Shown: positions 12,894 through 25,312, numbered from the stretch's first letter. The stretch: 35,426 bases of DNA from Gallibacterium genomosp. 3 (GCF_001678475.1 NZ_JTJR01000021.1:1-35426), one strand, 5' to 3'. Program-made: numbers and translations. The notes: a model not told the origin generated them from the sequence alone.

Positions 12894-13328
12894 TTATTCC
12901 TCAATTGAACCGCCAGCAGCTTCAATTACTGCTTTAGCACCTTTAGTCACTCGTAAACCACGAACAACGACGCCAGACTTAACTTCACCTGAAAGAATAA
13001 TCTTAGCGAATTGGATTTCTGAAGAAATCACTTTAGCTTCTTTAAGAGATTCTAATGTAATTTCATTACCAGAAACTTTTGCTAAATCACTTAAACGTAC
13101 TTCAGCTGTTACAGCTGCTTTCATTGAAGTAAAACCAAACTTAGGCAAACGACGGTATAAAGGCATTTGACCACCTTCAAAACCACGTCTTACACCACCG
13201 CCGGTACGTGCTTTTTGACCTTTATGACCACGACCACCAGTTTTACCTAAACCAGAACCAATACCACGTCCAAGACGTTTAGCGCTGTGTTTAGAACCTT
13301 CAGCCGGAGATAGAGTATTTAAACGCAT
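12894..13328 (-). CDS. rplO: 50S ribosomal protein L15
   Basis: A 144-residue late-assembly protein, same length as E. coli. The Gly/Arg/Lys-rich N-terminal extension ([24 protein letters not shown]) that penetrates 23S rRNA is intact, as is the C-terminal globular domain ([23 protein letters not shown]). It lies 3 nt after rpmD. Confidence 0.98.
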   Translation of the reverse strand: MRLNTLSPAEGSKHSAKRLGRGIGSGLGKTGGRGHKGQKARTGGGVRRGFEGGQMPLYRRLPKFGFTSMKAAVTAEVRLSDLAKVSGNEITLESLKEAKVISSEIQFAKIILSGEVKSGVVVRGLRVTKGAKAVIEAAGGSIEE

Positions 13329-13331
13329 TTA

Positions 13332-13511
13332 TTACTCCTCCACTTTAACCATGTATGATACTTGATTGATCATACCTCTAACTGCTGCAGTATCAACTAA
13401 CTCAACAGTGTGGTTAAGATGACGAAGACCTAAACCACGTAAAGTAGCTTTATGTTTTGGTAAACGACCAATTGAACTACGAGTTTGAGTTACTTTAATA
13501 GTTTTTGCCAT
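13332..13511 (-). CDS. rpmD: 50S ribosomal protein L30
   Basis: A 59-residue protein from ATG at 13511: [21 protein letters not shown] to MVKVEE. A TTG two codons upstream (13517) extends the frame but overlaps the rpsE stop region and sits too close to GGGG; the ATG gives the standard E. coli length. Confidence 0.97.
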   Translation of the reverse strand: MAKTIKVTQTRSSIGRLPKHKATLRGLGLRHLNHTVELVDTAAVRGMINQVSYMVKVEE

Positions 13512-13517
13512 GATCAA

Positions 13518-14024
<507 letters not shown>

Positions 14025-14033
14025 TTACCTCTA

Positions 14034-14387
14034 TTAGAACTGTAGACCAGCTTCACGAGCAGCGTCTGCTAACGACTGCACACGACCATGATATTTAAAA
14101 CCTGAACGATCAAAGGCAACTTCTTTAATACCTTTTTCTAAAGCACGTTCAGCAACTAATTTACCAACTACCGCTGCAGCTTCTTTATTACCAGTATATT
14201 TCACTTGCTCACGGATCGCTTTCTCAAGAGTAGAAGCTGTAGCAAGCACTTCTGAACCGTTAGGTGCAATAACTTGAGCATAAATATGACGTGGAGTACG
14301 GTGTACTACCAAACGTGTTGCACCTTGCTCTTTAATCATACGGCGTGCACGGGTTGCACGACGAATACGAGCCAATTTTTTATCCAT
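14034..14387 (-). CDS. rplR: 50S ribosomal protein L18
   Basis: A 117-residue 5S rRNA-binding protein, same length as E. coli. It starts [16 protein letters not shown], includes [18 protein letters not shown], and ends [26 protein letters not shown]. With L5 (rplE, same operon) it forms the 5S ribonucleoprotein of the central protuberance. Confidence 0.98.
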   Translation of the reverse strand: MDKKLARIRRATRARRMIKEQGATRLVVHRTPRHIYAQVIAPNGSEVLATASTLEKAIREQVKYTGNKEAAAVVGKLVAERALEKGIKEVAFDRSGFKYHGRVQSLADAAREAGLQF

Positions 14388-14400
14388 AGTGTTACCCTAC

Positions 14401-14934
14401 TTATTTCTTCTTAGCCTCTTTAGTACGAACCACTTCATCAGCGTAACGTACTCCCTTACCTTTATAAGGTTCAGGACGACGGTAAGCACGAATATCTGCA
14501 GCGACTTGCCCGATTAATTGCTTATCAGCGCCTTTCAAAATAATTTCAGTTTGAGAAGGACATTCCGCTAAAATGCCTGCTGGTAAAGTGTGCTCAACTG
14601 GATGAGAATATCCTAAGCTTAATGCAAGCACATTACCTTTGATTTGTGCTCTGTAACCAACACCAACCAATTGTAATTTTTTAGTGAATCCTTCAGTAAC
14701 ACCAATAACCATTGCATTTACTAATGCTCTCGCTGTACCAGCTTGTGCATCTGCACCAGCCATTTCTAAACGAGGTGAAAAATGTAATGCATTGTTATCA
14801 ATTGTAACTTCAACTGCTTTATGAATGTTGCGAGTTAACTCGCCATTTTTACCTTTTACTGTTAATAGCTGTCCGTCGAGTTTTACCTCTACACCGGCAG
14901 GAATATTAACAGGTGTTTTTGCGACACGAGACAT
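14401..14934 (-). CDS. rplF: 50S ribosomal protein L6
   Basis: A 177-residue protein, the same length as E. coli L6, located near the sarcin-ricin loop. Both tandem L6 domains are present. The C-terminal signature [15 protein letters not shown] is complete. Spc operon, 14 nt after rpsH. Confidence 0.98.
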   Translation of the reverse strand: MSRVAKTPVNIPAGVEVKLDGQLLTVKGKNGELTRNIHKAVEVTIDNNALHFSPRLEMAGADAQAGTARALVNAMVIGVTEGFTKKLQLVGVGYRAQIKGNVLALSLGYSHPVEHTLPAGILAECPSQTEIILKGADKQLIGQVAADIRAYRRPEPYKGKGVRYADEVVRTKEAKKK

Positions 14935-14948
14935 TTCCTACCTCACTA

Positions 14949-15341
14949 TTAAGCTACATAACAAATGATTTCACCGCCCAATCCTGCTTGACGTGCAGCA
15001 CGGTCAGTCATAACACCTTTAGATGTAGAAACAACAGCAATACCTAAACCACCTAATACTTTAGGTAATTCGTCTTTACGTTTATAAATACGAAGACCAG
15101 GACGGCTTACACGTTGAATACTTTCTACAACTGGTTTTCCTTGGAAATATTTTAAAGTAATTTCCAATTCAGGTTTTACACCTTCAATAACTTTGAAGCT
15201 CTCAATATAACCTTCTTTAGCTAGAACGTCGGCAATTGCCACTTTTAGCTTGGATGAAGGCATGTTGATCGCGATCTTATTTGCAGCTTGACCGTTACGA
15301 ATACGAGTCAACATATCTGCTATTGGATCTTGCATGCTCAT
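14949..15341 (-). CDS. rpsH: 30S ribosomal protein S8
   Basis: A 130-residue primary 16S rRNA-binding protein, same length as E. coli, starting [22 protein letters not shown] and ending [26 protein letters not shown]. In E. coli S8 represses the spc operon by binding mRNA at the start of rplE. A matching hairpin is present here at 16197-16219. Confidence 0.98.
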   Translation of the reverse strand: MSMQDPIADMLTRIRNGQAANKIAINMPSSKLKVAIADVLAKEGYIESFKVIEGVKPELEITLKYFQGKPVVESIQRVSRPGLRIYKRKDELPKVLGGLGIAVVSTSKGVMTDRAARQAGLGGEIICYVA

Positions 15342-15379
15342 GTTTCTTTACTCCCATGATTCCAAAATAAAGTGGTATA

Positions 15380-15685
15380 TTACCAACTCGCTTTTCTAAG
15401 GCCTGGAATTTCTCCGCGCATTGCTGCTTCACGAACCTTAATACGGCTTAAACCAAATTTACGCAATACACCGTGTGGACGACCTGTCTGACGGCAACGA
15501 TTACGTTGACGAATTGGGCTTGAATCGCGTGGTAAAGTTTGTAACTTTAACACTGCATTCCAACGCTCTTCATCAGAAGAATTAACATCAGAGATAATTC
15601 TCTTTAATTCTTGACGTTTTGCGTAATATTTTTCAGCTAATTCAACACGTTTTACATCACGTGCTTTCATTGATTGTTTTGCCAT
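15380..15685 (-). CDS. rpsN: 30S ribosomal protein S14
   Basis: A 101-residue long-form S14, as in E. coli. The C-terminal region [20 protein letters not shown] lacks the CxxC pairs of the short zinc-binding form, so this is the zinc-independent type. It ends [24 protein letters not shown]. Spc operon, between rplE and rpsH. Confidence 0.98.
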   Translation of the reverse strand: MAKQSMKARDVKRVELAEKYYAKRQELKRIISDVNSSDEERWNAVLKLQTLPRDSSPIRQRNRCRQTGRPHGVLRKFGLSRIKVREAAMRGEIPGLRKASW

Positions 15686-15696
15686 TAGAACCTGCC

Positions 15697-16236
15697 TTAT
15701 TTACGGAATGGGAAGTTAAAGGCAGCAAGTAGTGCTTGACCTTCTTCATCTGTCTTCGCAGTAGTGGTAATAGTAATATCTAAACCACGTACACGATCCA
15801 CTTTATCGTAATTGATTTCAGGGAAGATGATTTGTTCACGCACACCCATGCTGTAGTTACCACGACCATCAAAAGACTTCGCATTTAAACCACGGAAGTC
15901 ACGGATACGTGGAACAGCAATAGAAATTAATCGTTCAAAGAATTCCCACATACGCTCGCCGCGTAGGGTTACTTTACAACCGATCGGATATCCCTGACGA
16001 ATCTTAAAGCCAGCAACAGATTTGCGAGCTTTAGTGATTAAAGGTTTTTGACCGCTAATTGCTGCTAAATCTGCTACTGCATTATCTAGCAATTTTTTGT
16101 CGGTCAATGCTTCACCCACACCCATGTTTAGGGTTATCTTCTCGATTCGTGGGACTTGCATGACAGATTTGTAGCCGAATTTAGTTTTTAATTCGTTTAC
16201 TACTTGATCTCTGTAGTAATCATGCAGTTTCGCCAT
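15697..16236 (-). CDS. rplE: 50S ribosomal protein L5
   Basis: A 179-residue 5S rRNA-binding protein of the central protuberance, same length as E. coli. It opens [22 protein letters not shown] and includes [11 protein letters not shown] and the conserved loop [22 protein letters not shown]. The first codons contain the S8-type regulatory hairpin. It lies 14 nt after rplX. Confidence 0.98.
   Translation of the reverse strand: MAKLHDYYRDQVVNELKTKFGYKSVMQVPRIEKITLNMGVGEALTDKKLLDNAVADLAAISGQKPLITKARKSVAGFKIRQGYPIGCKVTLRGERMWEFFERLISIAVPRIRDFRGLNAKSFDGRGNYSMGVREQIIFPEINYDKVDRVRGLDITITTTAKTDEEGQALLAAFNFPFRK
16197..16219 (-). promoter_or_regulatory. Candidate S8 repressor hairpin at the start of rplE
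   Basis: On the minus strand TTACTAC and GTAGTAA form a 7-bp stem with a 9-nt loop (AGAGATCAA) within codons 7-13 of rplE, just after the RBS CTGGAG. E. coli has an S8 mRNA-binding hairpin at the same place. Binding is inferred from position and structure. Confidence 0.65.
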
Positions 16237-16250
16237 CGCATTACTCCAGT

Positions 16251-16574
16251 TTATTTAATTGTTTCACCAGTAGATTTGAAGAAACGAACTTTTTTGCCAT
16301 CTTCAAATCTGAAACCTACACGGTCAGCCTTGTTTGTAGAAGGATTGAAAATTGCTACGTTAGAAACATCAATTGGTGCTTCTTTACGCACGATACCACC
16401 TTGTTTTCCTAATGCAGGAACTGGTTTCTCATGTTTAGCAACTAAATTTAAACCTTCAACGATTACTTTACCGTTAGGTAATACCTTTGTTACTTTACCG
16501 CGTTTACCTTTACCTTTGGCAACGCTACCAGTGATCATAATCACTTCATCATTTTGACGGATTTTTGCAGCCAT
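16251..16574 (-). CDS. rplX: 50S ribosomal protein L24
   Basis: A 107-residue assembly-initiator protein with an N-terminal KOW domain. It is three residues longer than E. coli L24 (104). The extra residues lie in the first KOW loop: [16 protein letters not shown] here against TGKDKGKRGKV as I recall for E. coli and H. influenzae. The remainder, through [27 protein letters not shown], is standard. Spc operon, 13 nt after rplN. Confidence 0.98.
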   Translation of the reverse strand: MAAKIRQNDEVIMITGSVAKGKGKRGKVTKVLPNGKVIVEGLNLVAKHEKPVPALGKQGGIVRKEAPIDVSNVAIFNPSTNKADRVGFRFEDGKKVRFFKSTGETIK

Positions 16575-16587
16575 TTCTCACTTCTCC

Positions 16588-16971
<384 letters not shown>

Positions 16972-16979
16972 CTAAAATT

Positions 16980-17030
16980 AAAAAACCCTTTCGGGACAAA
17001 TTTACCTCTACCTCGCCTATAGGCGGATAG
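16980..17030 (-). promoter_or_regulatory. Structured leader of the spc operon
   Basis: Between the promoter and rplN the minus strand can form two hairpins. The first (17008-17030) has CGCC-TATA-GGCG at its tip and five more base pairs (CTATC/GGTAG) below a bulged A. The second, CCC-GAAA-GGG (16986-16995), is followed by six Ts and lies about 20 nt before the rplN ATG. I know no named regulator for this leader. Confidence 0.55.
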
Positions 17031-17037
17031 GGTGCGG

Positions 17038-17067
17038 ATTCTAGCATAACGTATAGACAAAAAGCAA
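17038..17067 (-). promoter_or_regulatory. Promoter of the spc operon
   Basis: Minus strand: TTGCTT (17062-17067) and TAGAAT (17038-17043) with an 18-nt spacer, the -10 box being preceded by TGC (extended -10). The following bases CCGCACCC form a GC-rich discriminator. The site matches the position of the E. coli spc promoter between rpsQ and rplN. Confidence 0.78.
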
Positions 17068-17225
17068 CCTGATTTTATAGAAAATAGCAGTAAATAAAAT
17101 TAGTCTATATATTGAGTGACTAAGAAAGAATTAAGCAATCAAAATATTTATTATTTTCTGTTGCTACAGACGACATCTTTATCGAAATCATCTACTTAAT
17201 AAATAGAATAATTTGGATAAAAGAG

Positions 17226-17261
17226 AAAATAAAAAGCCCTTAGCATTGGCCAAGGGCTTTT
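17226..17261 (-). terminator. Rho-independent terminator of the S10 operon
   Basis: Minus strand stem AAAAGCCCTTGGC/GCTAAGGGCTTTT (13 bp with one G-T pair, loop CAAT) followed by TATTTT. It lies 28 nt after the rpsQ stop. The stretch 17068-17225 between it and the spc promoter is AT-rich and shows no gene. Confidence 0.92.
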
Positions 17262-17289
17262 AATCAATTTATTTATAAACAGCAATAGA

Positions 17290-17544
17290 TTAGATTACTG
17301 CTTTTTCTACTACACGAACTAAAGTCCATGATTTTGTTTTAGAGATAGGACGACATTCACGAATCTCTACAATATCACCAACTTTTGCTTCGTTGTTTTC
17401 ATCGTGTACATGTAATTTAGTTGTACGACGGATAAACTTACCATAGATTGGGTGTTTAACCATACGTTCGATAGCGATAACAAAAGATTTTTCCATTTTA
17501 TCGCTGATCACTTTACCTTGTACTGTACGAATTTTATCAGTCAT
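17290..17544 (-). CDS. rpsQ: 30S ribosomal protein S17
   Basis: An 84-residue OB-fold primary 16S rRNA-binding protein, same length as E. coli. It has [40 protein letters not shown] and [18 protein letters not shown]. Last gene of the S10 operon. Its ATG overlaps the rpmC stop in a TAATG junction, so the two are translationally coupled. Confidence 0.98.
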   Translation of the reverse strand: MTDKIRTVQGKVISDKMEKSFVIAIERMVKHPIYGKFIRRTTKLHVHDENNEAKVGDIVEIRECRPISKTKSWTLVRVVEKAVI

Positions 17545-17734
17545 TACTCACCCGCCTTCTCAGTTAGAATAGTCTTAACAACTGCAATTTGACGACGCAC
17601 TTGTTTTAACTGATGAGTTTGTTGAAGCTGACCGGTGGCTGCTTGCATACGCAACTTGAATTGCTCACCTAACAAGTTAACCAATTCAGCATTCAGCTCT
17701 TCAACACTTTTTGTACGTAGTTCTTGAGCTTTCA

Positions 17735-17735
<1 letters not shown>
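17544..17735 (-). CDS. rpmC: 50S ribosomal protein L29
   Basis: A 63-residue helical-hairpin protein near the peptide exit tunnel, same length as E. coli. It starts [36 protein letters not shown] junctions join it to both rplP upstream and rpsQ downstream. Confidence 0.98.
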
Positions 17736-18145
<410 letters not shown>

Positions 18146-18158
18146 TTAGCGAATCTCC

Positions 18159-18866
18159 TTACTTACGACCTTTACGCGGAGCTTTTTTCGGCTTATCCGC
18201 AGGTTGTTGTTGTTCTGATTGCATAACTGCAGCCATTCCACCAAGAATCTCACCTTTGAAGATCCATACTTTAACGCCAATGACGCCATAAGTAGTATTA
18301 GCTTCAGCAGTATTGTAATCGATATCCGCACGTAAAGTATGCAATGGTACACGACCTTCACGATACCATTCAGAACGTGCAATTTCTGCACCGCCTAAAC
18401 GACCGCTAACTTCAACTTTGATACCTTTTGCACCTAAACGCATTGCATTTTGAACTGCACGTTTCATAGCACGGCGGAACATTACACGGCGTTCTAATTG
18501 AGAGGCAATGCTCTCTGCAACTAATTTTGCATCTAATTCAGGTTTTTTCACTTCCGCAATATTAATTTGCGCTGGAACACCTGCAATTGCTGCAACTGCG
18601 TTGCGTAATTTTTCAACATCCTCACCTTTCTTACCGATAACGATACCTGGGCGAGCAGTATGAATTGTTACACGAATACTTTTTGCTGGACGTTCAATAG
18701 TGATACGTGAAACAGAAGCATTCGCTAATTCTTTATTCAAGAATTGACGTACTTTAAAGTCGCCGTCTAAGTTATCGGCGAAATCTTGTGTATTCGCATA
18801 CCAAGTAGATGACCAAGGTTTAACAATACCTAGGCGAATACCATGTGGATGAACTTTTTGACCCAT
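18159..18866 (-). CDS. rpsC: 30S ribosomal protein S3
   Basis: A 235-residue head protein (E. coli 233) forming the mRNA entry site. It starts [18 protein letters not shown]. The KH domain contains [15 protein letters not shown], and the C-terminal domain contains [30 protein letters not shown]. The tail is Lys/Gln/Pro-rich. S10 operon. Confidence 0.98.
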   Translation of the reverse strand: MGQKVHPHGIRLGIVKPWSSTWYANTQDFADNLDGDFKVRQFLNKELANASVSRITIERPAKSIRVTIHTARPGIVIGKKGEDVEKLRNAVAAIAGVPAQINIAEVKKPELDAKLVAESIASQLERRVMFRRAMKRAVQNAMRLGAKGIKVEVSGRLGGAEIARSEWYREGRVPLHTLRADIDYNTAEANTTYGVIGVKVWIFKGEILGGMAAVMQSEQQQPADKPKKAPRKGRK

Positions 18867-18884
18867 TTGCTATTCTCCTACTGA

Positions 18885-19220
<336 letters not shown>

Positions 19221-19227
19221 CTACCCC

Positions 19228-19506
<279 letters not shown>

Positions 19507-19530
19507 TTATCCTCTTTATTCAATTAAAAA

Positions 19531-20352
19531 TTATTTACCACGACGGCGTACGATATATTTATCAGTACGTTTGTTATGGCGAGTTTTCTTACCTTTAGTT
19601 TGAACGCCCCATGGAGTAACAGGGTGTTTACCAAAGTTACGACCTTCACCACCACCGTGTGGGTGATCTACTGGGTTCATTGCGGTACCACGAACAGTCG
19701 GACGAACACCTCTCCAACGGTTAGCACCAGCTTTACCTAATACGCGTAACATATGCTCAGAGTTACCTACTTCACCTACGGTTGCATGGCACTCAGCTAA
19801 TACTTTACGCATTTCACCAGAACGAAGACGTAAAGTCACATAATTACCTTCACGAGCAATGATTTGTACATATGCGCCCGCAGAACGTGCAATTTGACCG
19901 CCTTTACCTGGTTTTAATTCCACATTGTGTACAGTTGTACCCACTGGAATACTACGCATTGGTAATGAATTACCAACTTTAATTGGTGCATTTACACCAG
20001 ATTGGATTTGATCTCCAACTGACAATCCTTTTGGTGCCAAAATATAACGACGTTCACCGTCTTTATATAATACTAATGCAATATTAGCAGAACGATTTGG
20101 ATCATATTCTAAACGCTCTACAACCGCTGGGATATCTAACTTGTTACGTTTGAAATCTACTAAACGGTAATGTTGTTTATGACCACCACCGATATGGCGA
20201 GTAGTAATACGACCTAAATTGTTACGACCACCAGTTTTAGCATTTTTTTCTAAAAGTGGCGCATAAGGTTTACCCTTATATAATTCAGGATTGACAACTT
20301 TTACAACGTGACGACGACCAGCGGAGGTCGGCTTACATTTAACGATAGCCAT
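19531..20352 (-). CDS. rplB: 50S ribosomal protein L2
   Basis: A 273-residue early-assembly protein required for subunit joining and peptidyl transfer, same length as E. coli. The conserved C-terminal block [21 protein letters not shown] includes the histidine linked to catalysis. The C-terminus is [20 protein letters not shown]10 operon. Confidence 0.99.
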   Translation of the reverse strand: MAIVKCKPTSAGRRHVVKVVNPELYKGKPYAPLLEKNAKTGGRNNLGRITTRHIGGGHKQHYRLVDFKRNKLDIPAVVERLEYDPNRSANIALVLYKDGERRYILAPKGLSVGDQIQSGVNAPIKVGNSLPMRSIPVGTTVHNVELKPGKGGQIARSAGAYVQIIAREGNYVTLRLRSGEMRKVLAECHATVGEVGNSEHMLRVLGKAGANRWRGVRPTVRGTAMNPVDHPHGGGEGRNFGKHPVTPWGVQTKGKKTRHNKRTDKYIVRRRGK

Positions 20353-20368
20353 TGATTATCTCCTCTGA

Positions 20369-20668
20369 TTACTCTGCACTTTCTGCAAGGTCTAAACTTT
20401 GACCTTCAGCAAGTGTTACATAAGCTTTTTTCCAGTCACTGCGACGTCCCATTCTTGCACCGTGACGTTTAGTTTTACCTTTAACAACCACAGTACGAAC
20501 AGAATCCACTTTCACTTCAAATAATTCAGATACTGCTTTAGCAATTTCTGCTTTGTTTGCATCTAATGCAACTTTGAAAACGATAGTGTTTGACTTCTCA
20601 GTATTATTTGTTGCTTTCTCAGAGATATGTGGTGCTTTAAGCACTTTTAGCAAACGTTCTTGACTCAT
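20369..20668 (-). CDS. rplW: 50S ribosomal protein L23
   Basis: A 99-residue protein at the tunnel exit (E. coli 100) that docks trigger factor and SRP. It starts [19 protein letters not shown] and has [30 protein letters not shown]. It overlaps the rplD stop by 4 nt (ATGA), implying coupling. Confidence 0.98.
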   Translation of the reverse strand: MSQERLLKVLKAPHISEKATNNTEKSNTIVFKVALDANKAEIAKAVSELFEVKVDSVRTVVVKGKTKRHGARMGRRSDWKKAYVTLAEGQSLDLAESAE

Positions 20669-21270
20669 GCTAACATCTCCTCAACTTGCTTCACTGCGTC
20701 CACAGTCATAACTACTTTCTCAAAAGCAATTAAACTGACTGGATCGATACCTTGAACATCACGTACATCTACTTTATATAAATTACGTGCAGCTAAATAT
20801 AAATTTTCATCTACATTTGCTGTGATGATAAGTACATCATCAAGTGCCATTTGTTTTAATTTTTGAACTAAAACTTTAGTCTTAGGTGCTTCAACTTCGA
20901 ACTTCTCAACAACAACGAGACGATCTTGACGAACTAATTCAGAAAGAATGCTCTTGATTGCACCACGATACATTTTTTTGTTCACTTTTTGGCTGTGATC
21001 TTGTGGCTTAGCCGCAAAAGTCACACCACCAGAACGCCAAATTGGGCTTTTGATGTCACCTGAACGAGCACGACCTGTACCCTTTTGACGCCATGGTTTT
21101 TTACCTGAACCAGACACTTCAGCACGAGTTTTTTGTGCACGAGAACCTTGGCGAGCACCTGCTGCATAAGCAACAACAACTTGGTGAACCAACGCTTCGT
21201 TAAACTCACGTCCGAAGGTAGTTTCAGAAACAGTTAATGCACTTTGTGCATCTTTAGTTACTAATTCCAT
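20665..21270 (-). CDS. rplD: 50S ribosomal protein L4
   Basis: A 201-residue protein, same length as E. coli. In E. coli it has a second role as feedback regulator that binds the S10 leader and causes both attenuation and translational repression. The tunnel-extension loop [19 protein letters not shown] is intact. A matching leader with a terminator-like hairpin is present upstream of rpsJ (22277-22323), so the same autoregulation is expected. Confidence 0.98.
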   Translation of the reverse strand: MELVTKDAQSALTVSETTFGREFNEALVHQVVVAYAAGARQGSRAQKTRAEVSGSGKKPWRQKGTGRARSGDIKSPIWRSGGVTFAAKPQDHSQKVNKKMYRGAIKSILSELVRQDRLVVVEKFEVEAPKTKVLVQKLKQMALDDVLIITANVDENLYLAARNLYKVDVRDVQGIDPVSLIAFEKVVMTVDAVKQVEEMLA

Positions 21271-21285
21271 TCCTATCTCCTAGAC

Positions 21286-21915
21286 TTATGCTTTCACTGC
21301 TGGTTTAACGATTAAATCACCACCAGTTGCACCAGGAACAGCGCCTTTAACTAATAGTAATTTACGTTCAGCATCAACACGAACCACTTCTAAAGATTGA
21401 ACAGTTACACGTTCATTCCCTAAGTGACCAGACATTTTTTTGCCTTTGAATACACGACCTGGTGTTTGGTTTTGACCAATAGAACCAGGAACACGGTGAG
21501 ACAAAGAGTTACCATGTGTAGCATCTTGAGTACGGAAGTTCCAACGTTTTACAGTACCTGCAAAGCCTTTACCTTTTGAAGTACCTGTAACATCAACTTT
21601 CTTCACGTCTGCGAAGATATCAACATTAATTTCTTGACCTAAAGTGAATTCTTCACCTTCAGCCACACGGAATTCCCATAAACCGCGACCAGCTTCAACA
21701 CCTGCTTTAACAAAATGACCTGCTTCAGGTTTAGTTACACGACTTGCTTTCTTTGAGCCAGTAGTAACTTGAACTGCACAGTAGCCATCTGTTTCAAGGG
21801 TTTTCACTTGAGTAACGCGGTTGGCTTCGATTTCGATTACTGTAACTGGAATAGACACACCATCTTCATTGAAGATACGAGTCATACCAACTTTACGACC
21901 GATTAAACCAATCAT
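21286..21915 (-). CDS. rplC: 50S ribosomal protein L3
   Basis: A 209-residue early-assembly protein, same length as E. coli. It starts [19 protein letters not shown]. The extension near the peptidyl-transferase centre, [34 protein letters not shown], includes the conserved Gln methylated by PrmB in enterics. S10 operon. Confidence 0.98.
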   Translation of the reverse strand: MIGLIGRKVGMTRIFNEDGVSIPVTVIEIEANRVTQVKTLETDGYCAVQVTTGSKKASRVTKPEAGHFVKAGVEAGRGLWEFRVAEGEEFTLGQEINVDIFADVKKVDVTGTSKGKGFAGTVKRWNFRTQDATHGNSLSHRVPGSIGQNQTPGRVFKGKKMSGHLGNERVTVQSLEVVRVDAERKLLLVKGAVPGATGGDLIVKPAVKA

Positions 21916-21932
21916 TGTAATAACCTCTTAAA

Positions 21933-22437
<505 letters not shown>

Positions 22438-22465
22438 ATTTTATATAACCTTAACAAAATAGCAA
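22438..22465 (-). promoter_or_regulatory. Promoter of the S10 operon
   Basis: Minus strand: TTGCTA (22460-22465) and TAAAAT (22438-22443) with a 16-nt spacer. A TATAAA frame two bases upstream is an alternative -10. It stands about 195 nt before rpsJ, matching the E. coli leader length. Confidence 0.7.
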
Positions 22466-22511
22466 GTACTTTTTTGATCTTTTCAGACAAAGAAGCTTTG
22501 TATTTTACCAG

Positions 22512-23201
22512 TTATACCAACTCAAACAGTAAGAACTCTGTTTTTTCTATCATTTCCAAAGATAATTGCGTTTCTTCAGTAATAGCAACCCCATCACTTG
22601 CTTGCACTTCTACCTCATTCAACATGATTTTTCCTTTTACCATTTGCAACCAATAATGGCGATTTGCCTTAATATCCAATAGCTCTTGTTTGGTATTATT
22701 GAATTGATAACGCCATAATTTCATCTCTTGGAATACTTTAAATGAATTTCCCTCCGCTTGTGGCGATAGAATCAATGTTGCACCTTCTTGTGCTGGAAAT
22801 GCTTTCTGCTCATAGCGTGGTGTAATATTTATTTGATTAGGTTCAATCCAAATTTGATATAGATGTAAACCCTCAGTTTGGCTTGGATTAAATTCAGAAT
22901 GGGTAATACCTGTCCCTGCCGACATAATTTGGAACTCTCCCGCTTTCAGTTCCTCTACATTTCCCATACTATCCTTATGCGCTACGGTTCCTTCTAATAC
23001 ATAAGTAAGAATTTCCATATTTTGGTGCGGATGTGTACCAAATCCTTTACCTTGCATAATTTTGTCTTCATTGATAACTCTTAAATGAGAAAATCCCATA
23101 AAGCGAGGATCATAATACCCAGCGAATGAAAAAGTGTGATAAGTATCTAACCATCCATGATTAGCGTGTCCACGTTGATTTGCTTTTCTAACATATAACA
23201 T
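22512..23201 (-). CDS. Pirin family protein (YhhW-type quercetin dioxygenase homolog)
   Basis: A cytoplasmic bicupin of 229 residues that aligns end to end with E. coli YhhW (231). The metal site of the N-terminal cupin is complete: His57 and His59 in GFGTHPHQNMEI, and His101 and Glu103 in GTGITHSEF. YhhW oxidises quercetin in vitro, but its physiological role is unclear, so I assign the family rather than a pathway. AGGGAA precedes the ATG. No clear terminator separates it from the S10 promoter, only a weak CAAAG/CTTTG hairpin, so some readthrough into the ribosomal operon is possible. Confidence 0.92.
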   Translation of the reverse strand: MLYVRKANQRGHANHGWLDTYHTFSFAGYYDPRFMGFSHLRVINEDKIMQGKGFGTHPHQNMEILTYVLEGTVAHKDSMGNVEELKAGEFQIMSAGTGITHSEFNPSQTEGLHLYQIWIEPNQINITPRYEQKAFPAQEGATLILSPQAEGNSFKVFQEMKLWRYQFNNTKQELLDIKANRHYWLQMVKGKIMLNEVEVQASDGVAITEETQLSLEMIEKTEFLLFELV

Positions 23202-23333
23202 ATTAAGTGATTCCCTAATTATTCATAAGTAATGACACATTCTAGCAATCAACAAATAGGAAATTAAGGTGACATTTAGCAACAATTCATTTCCAAATTG
23301 GAAACAAACCTAAATTAGATAAGGAAACATCAA

Positions 23334-23373
23334 ACAAAAAAATCTCCATACAGCGAATTGCTTTATGGAGATT
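23334..23373 (-). terminator. Rho-independent terminator of serA
   Basis: Minus strand: AATCTCCATA/TATGGAGATT stem (10 bp), with an inner AGC/GCT stem beyond an A-G mismatch, followed by seven Ts. It lies 13 nt after the serA stop and ends the speA-to-serA gene string. Confidence 0.92.
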
Positions 23374-23386
23374 AATAATTGATTAA

Positions 23387-24625
23387 TTAATATAAAACAC
23401 GGGCTTTGATAGTCCCATCAATTTGTTTAAGTTTTTGTTGTAAACTTTCTGTATTATCTGACTCTACATCAACCACAACATAGCCAATCGCTTCATCAGT
23501 TTGTAGATATTGTGCTGCAATATTTACACCATTATCCACGAAGATTTGGTTAATCTTATTCAAGATACCTGGACGATTATGATGGATATGTAATAAACGT
23601 TTTGCTTTCGCTAAACTATGGCTTGGTAAGGATACTTCAGGGAAGTTTACTGCGGTTACAGTCGAACCATTATCAGAATATTTCACAAATTTGCTTGCTA
23701 CTTCTGTACCAATATTTTCTTGTGCTTCTGCCGTTGAGCCACCAATATGTGGTGTCAAAATCACATTTTCAAAACGGCGTAAAGGAGATTCAAATACTTC
23801 ATTAATTGACGCTGGTTCTTTCGGAAATACGTCTATTGCTGCACCACGCAATTTTCCTTCATCTAATGCTTTCGCAAGCGCATCAATATCGACTACTGTT
23901 CCACGTGCAGCATTAATTAAAATAGCCCCTTGTTTTAATTGGGAAATCCGTTCTGCACTCATTAAATTCTTAGTTGAATTATTTTCTGGAACATGGAGAG
24001 AAACCACATCACTCATTGTTAATAATTCTTCTAATGTTCTTACTTGTTGTGCATTACCTAGTGGTAATTTATTTTCAATATCATAGAAATAGACTTTCAT
24101 CCCTAATGATTCTGCAATCACACTTAATTGTGAGCCAATATGTCCATAACCTACGATACCTAAAATCTTACCTCTTGCTTCATTAGAACCCTCAGCAGAC
24201 TTATTCCACACACCACGATGTACTTCAAAGTTTGCTTTCGGTACATTACGCATCAATAGCAGGATTTCTCCTAGCACAAGCTCTGCCACAGAACGCGTAT
24301 TAGAAAATGGTGCATTAAATACCGGAATACCACGTTGTTTTGCTGCTTCAAGATCAACTTGATTCGTACCAATACAGAAACAACCAATTGCAATCAATTT
24401 ATGTGCATGCTGTAAAACTTTCTCCGTAAGATGCGTACGTGAACGAATACCGATAAAATGTGCATCTTTAATTGCTTCAATTAATTCTTCTTCATCCAAT
24501 GCTTTTTTGTGATATTCAATATTTGAATATCCTGCATTATGTAGCACTTCTAAGGCACTATTATGTACACCTTCCAACAATAAAAATTTAATCTTTGCTT
24601 TATCTAAAGATACTTTCGCTGTCAT
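23387..24625 (-). CDS. serA: D-3-phosphoglycerate dehydrogenase
   Basis: Oxidises 3-phosphoglycerate with NAD+, the first step of serine synthesis. At 412 residues (E. coli 410) it has the catalytic domain with RSRTHLTE, the NAD-binding Rossmann motif GIVGYGHIGSQL near 160, the catalytic Arg in AARGTVVD, the catalytic His in TPHIGGSTAEAQENIG, and the C-terminal ACT domain (RPGILNKINQIF, ending IKARVLY). The ACT domain carries serine feedback inhibition in E. coli. It follows rpiA by 27 nt; rpiA and serA are also neighbours in E. coli. Confidence 0.98.
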   Translation of the reverse strand: MTAKVSLDKAKIKFLLLEGVHNSALEVLHNAGYSNIEYHKKALDEEELIEAIKDAHFIGIRSRTHLTEKVLQHAHKLIAIGCFCIGTNQVDLEAAKQRGIPVFNAPFSNTRSVAELVLGEILLLMRNVPKANFEVHRGVWNKSAEGSNEARGKILGIVGYGHIGSQLSVIAESLGMKVYFYDIENKLPLGNAQQVRTLEELLTMSDVVSLHVPENNSTKNLMSAERISQLKQGAILINAARGTVVDIDALAKALDEGKLRGAAIDVFPKEPASINEVFESPLRRFENVILTPHIGGSTAEAQENIGTEVASKFVKYSDNGSTVTAVNFPEVSLPSHSLAKAKRLLHIHHNRPGILNKINQIFVDNGVNIAAQYLQTDEAIGYVVVDVESDNTESLQQKLKQIDGTIKARVLY

Positions 24626-24652
24626 GTTTGCATTTTCCTTTCTTTATTAAGT

Positions 24653-25312
24653 TTATTTAAGAATTTGAGCCCCTTCAGGCGTCCCCACAATCACAATATT
24701 AGCGGGACGTAACGCAAAAATACCATTTGTTACTACGCCTGCAACATTATTTAATTCTTTTTCCATCTCAATAGGATTAATAATTTTAAAATTATGTACA
24801 TCTAAAATGATATTCCCATTATCTGTAACAACCCCTTCACGATACTCTGGCGAACCGCCTAACGCGACAAGCTTACGGGCCACTTGTGATCGTGCCATTG
24901 GAATCACTTCTACAGGTAATGGAAAGGTAGAGCCCAACACATCAACTTGTTTAGATTTATCAACAATACAGATAAATGTTTTTGCTAAAGCAGCCACAAT
25001 TTTTTCTCGAGTTAATGCTGCACCACCACCTTTAATCATCATTTTATGTGGGGTAATTTCATCAGCTCCATCTACATAAATATCTAATCCTGATACATCA
25101 TTCGCACTGAACACTTCAATTCCTTGTTCACGTAATAATGCCTCAGAATTTTTAGAGGCAGCTACCGCACCTTTAATCTTATGTTTAATTGTACCAAGTG
25201 CTTCAATAAAGCAGTTTACTGTTGAGCCACTCCCCACACCAACAATCGAATCTGCTTGAACATATTGTAAGGCAGCATTTGCCGCCATTTTCTTCATTGT
25301 TAATTGATCCAT
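24653..25312 (-). CDS. rpiA: Ribose-5-phosphate isomerase A
   Basis: Interconverts ribulose 5-phosphate and ribose 5-phosphate in the non-oxidative pentose phosphate pathway. The 219-residue protein has the same length as E. coli RpiA. The phosphate-binding loop [13 protein letters not shown] and the catalytic residues Asp81 and Asp84 (YVDGADEI), Lys94 (MIKGGGAAL) and Glu103 (TREK) are all present. AAGGAT lies upstream. It follows hemW by 17 nt. Confidence 0.98.
   Translation of the reverse strand: MDQLTMKKMAANAALQYVQADSIVGVGSGSTVNCFIEALGTIKHKIKGAVAASKNSEALLREQGIEVFSANDVSGLDIYVDGADEITPHKMMIKGGGAALTREKIVAALAKTFICIVDKSKQVDVLGSTFPLPVEVIPMARSQVARKLVALGGSPEYREGVVTDNGNIILDVHNFKIINPIEMEKELNNVAGVVTNGIFALRPANIVIVGTPEGAQILK

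Noticed and set aside
18146..18391. 81-codon minus-strand frame overlapping the end of rpsC
   Set aside because: It is an out-of-frame shadow of rpsC, which is full length and colinear with its homologs.
21021..21209. Lysine/valine-rich frame inside rplD
   Set aside because: It is a same-strand shifted frame of the well-supported rplD gene.
22474..22656. 60-codon plus-strand frame antisense to the end of the pirin gene and the S10 promoter
   Set aside because: It is antisense to a conserved gene and promoter, with no ribosome binding site or known features.
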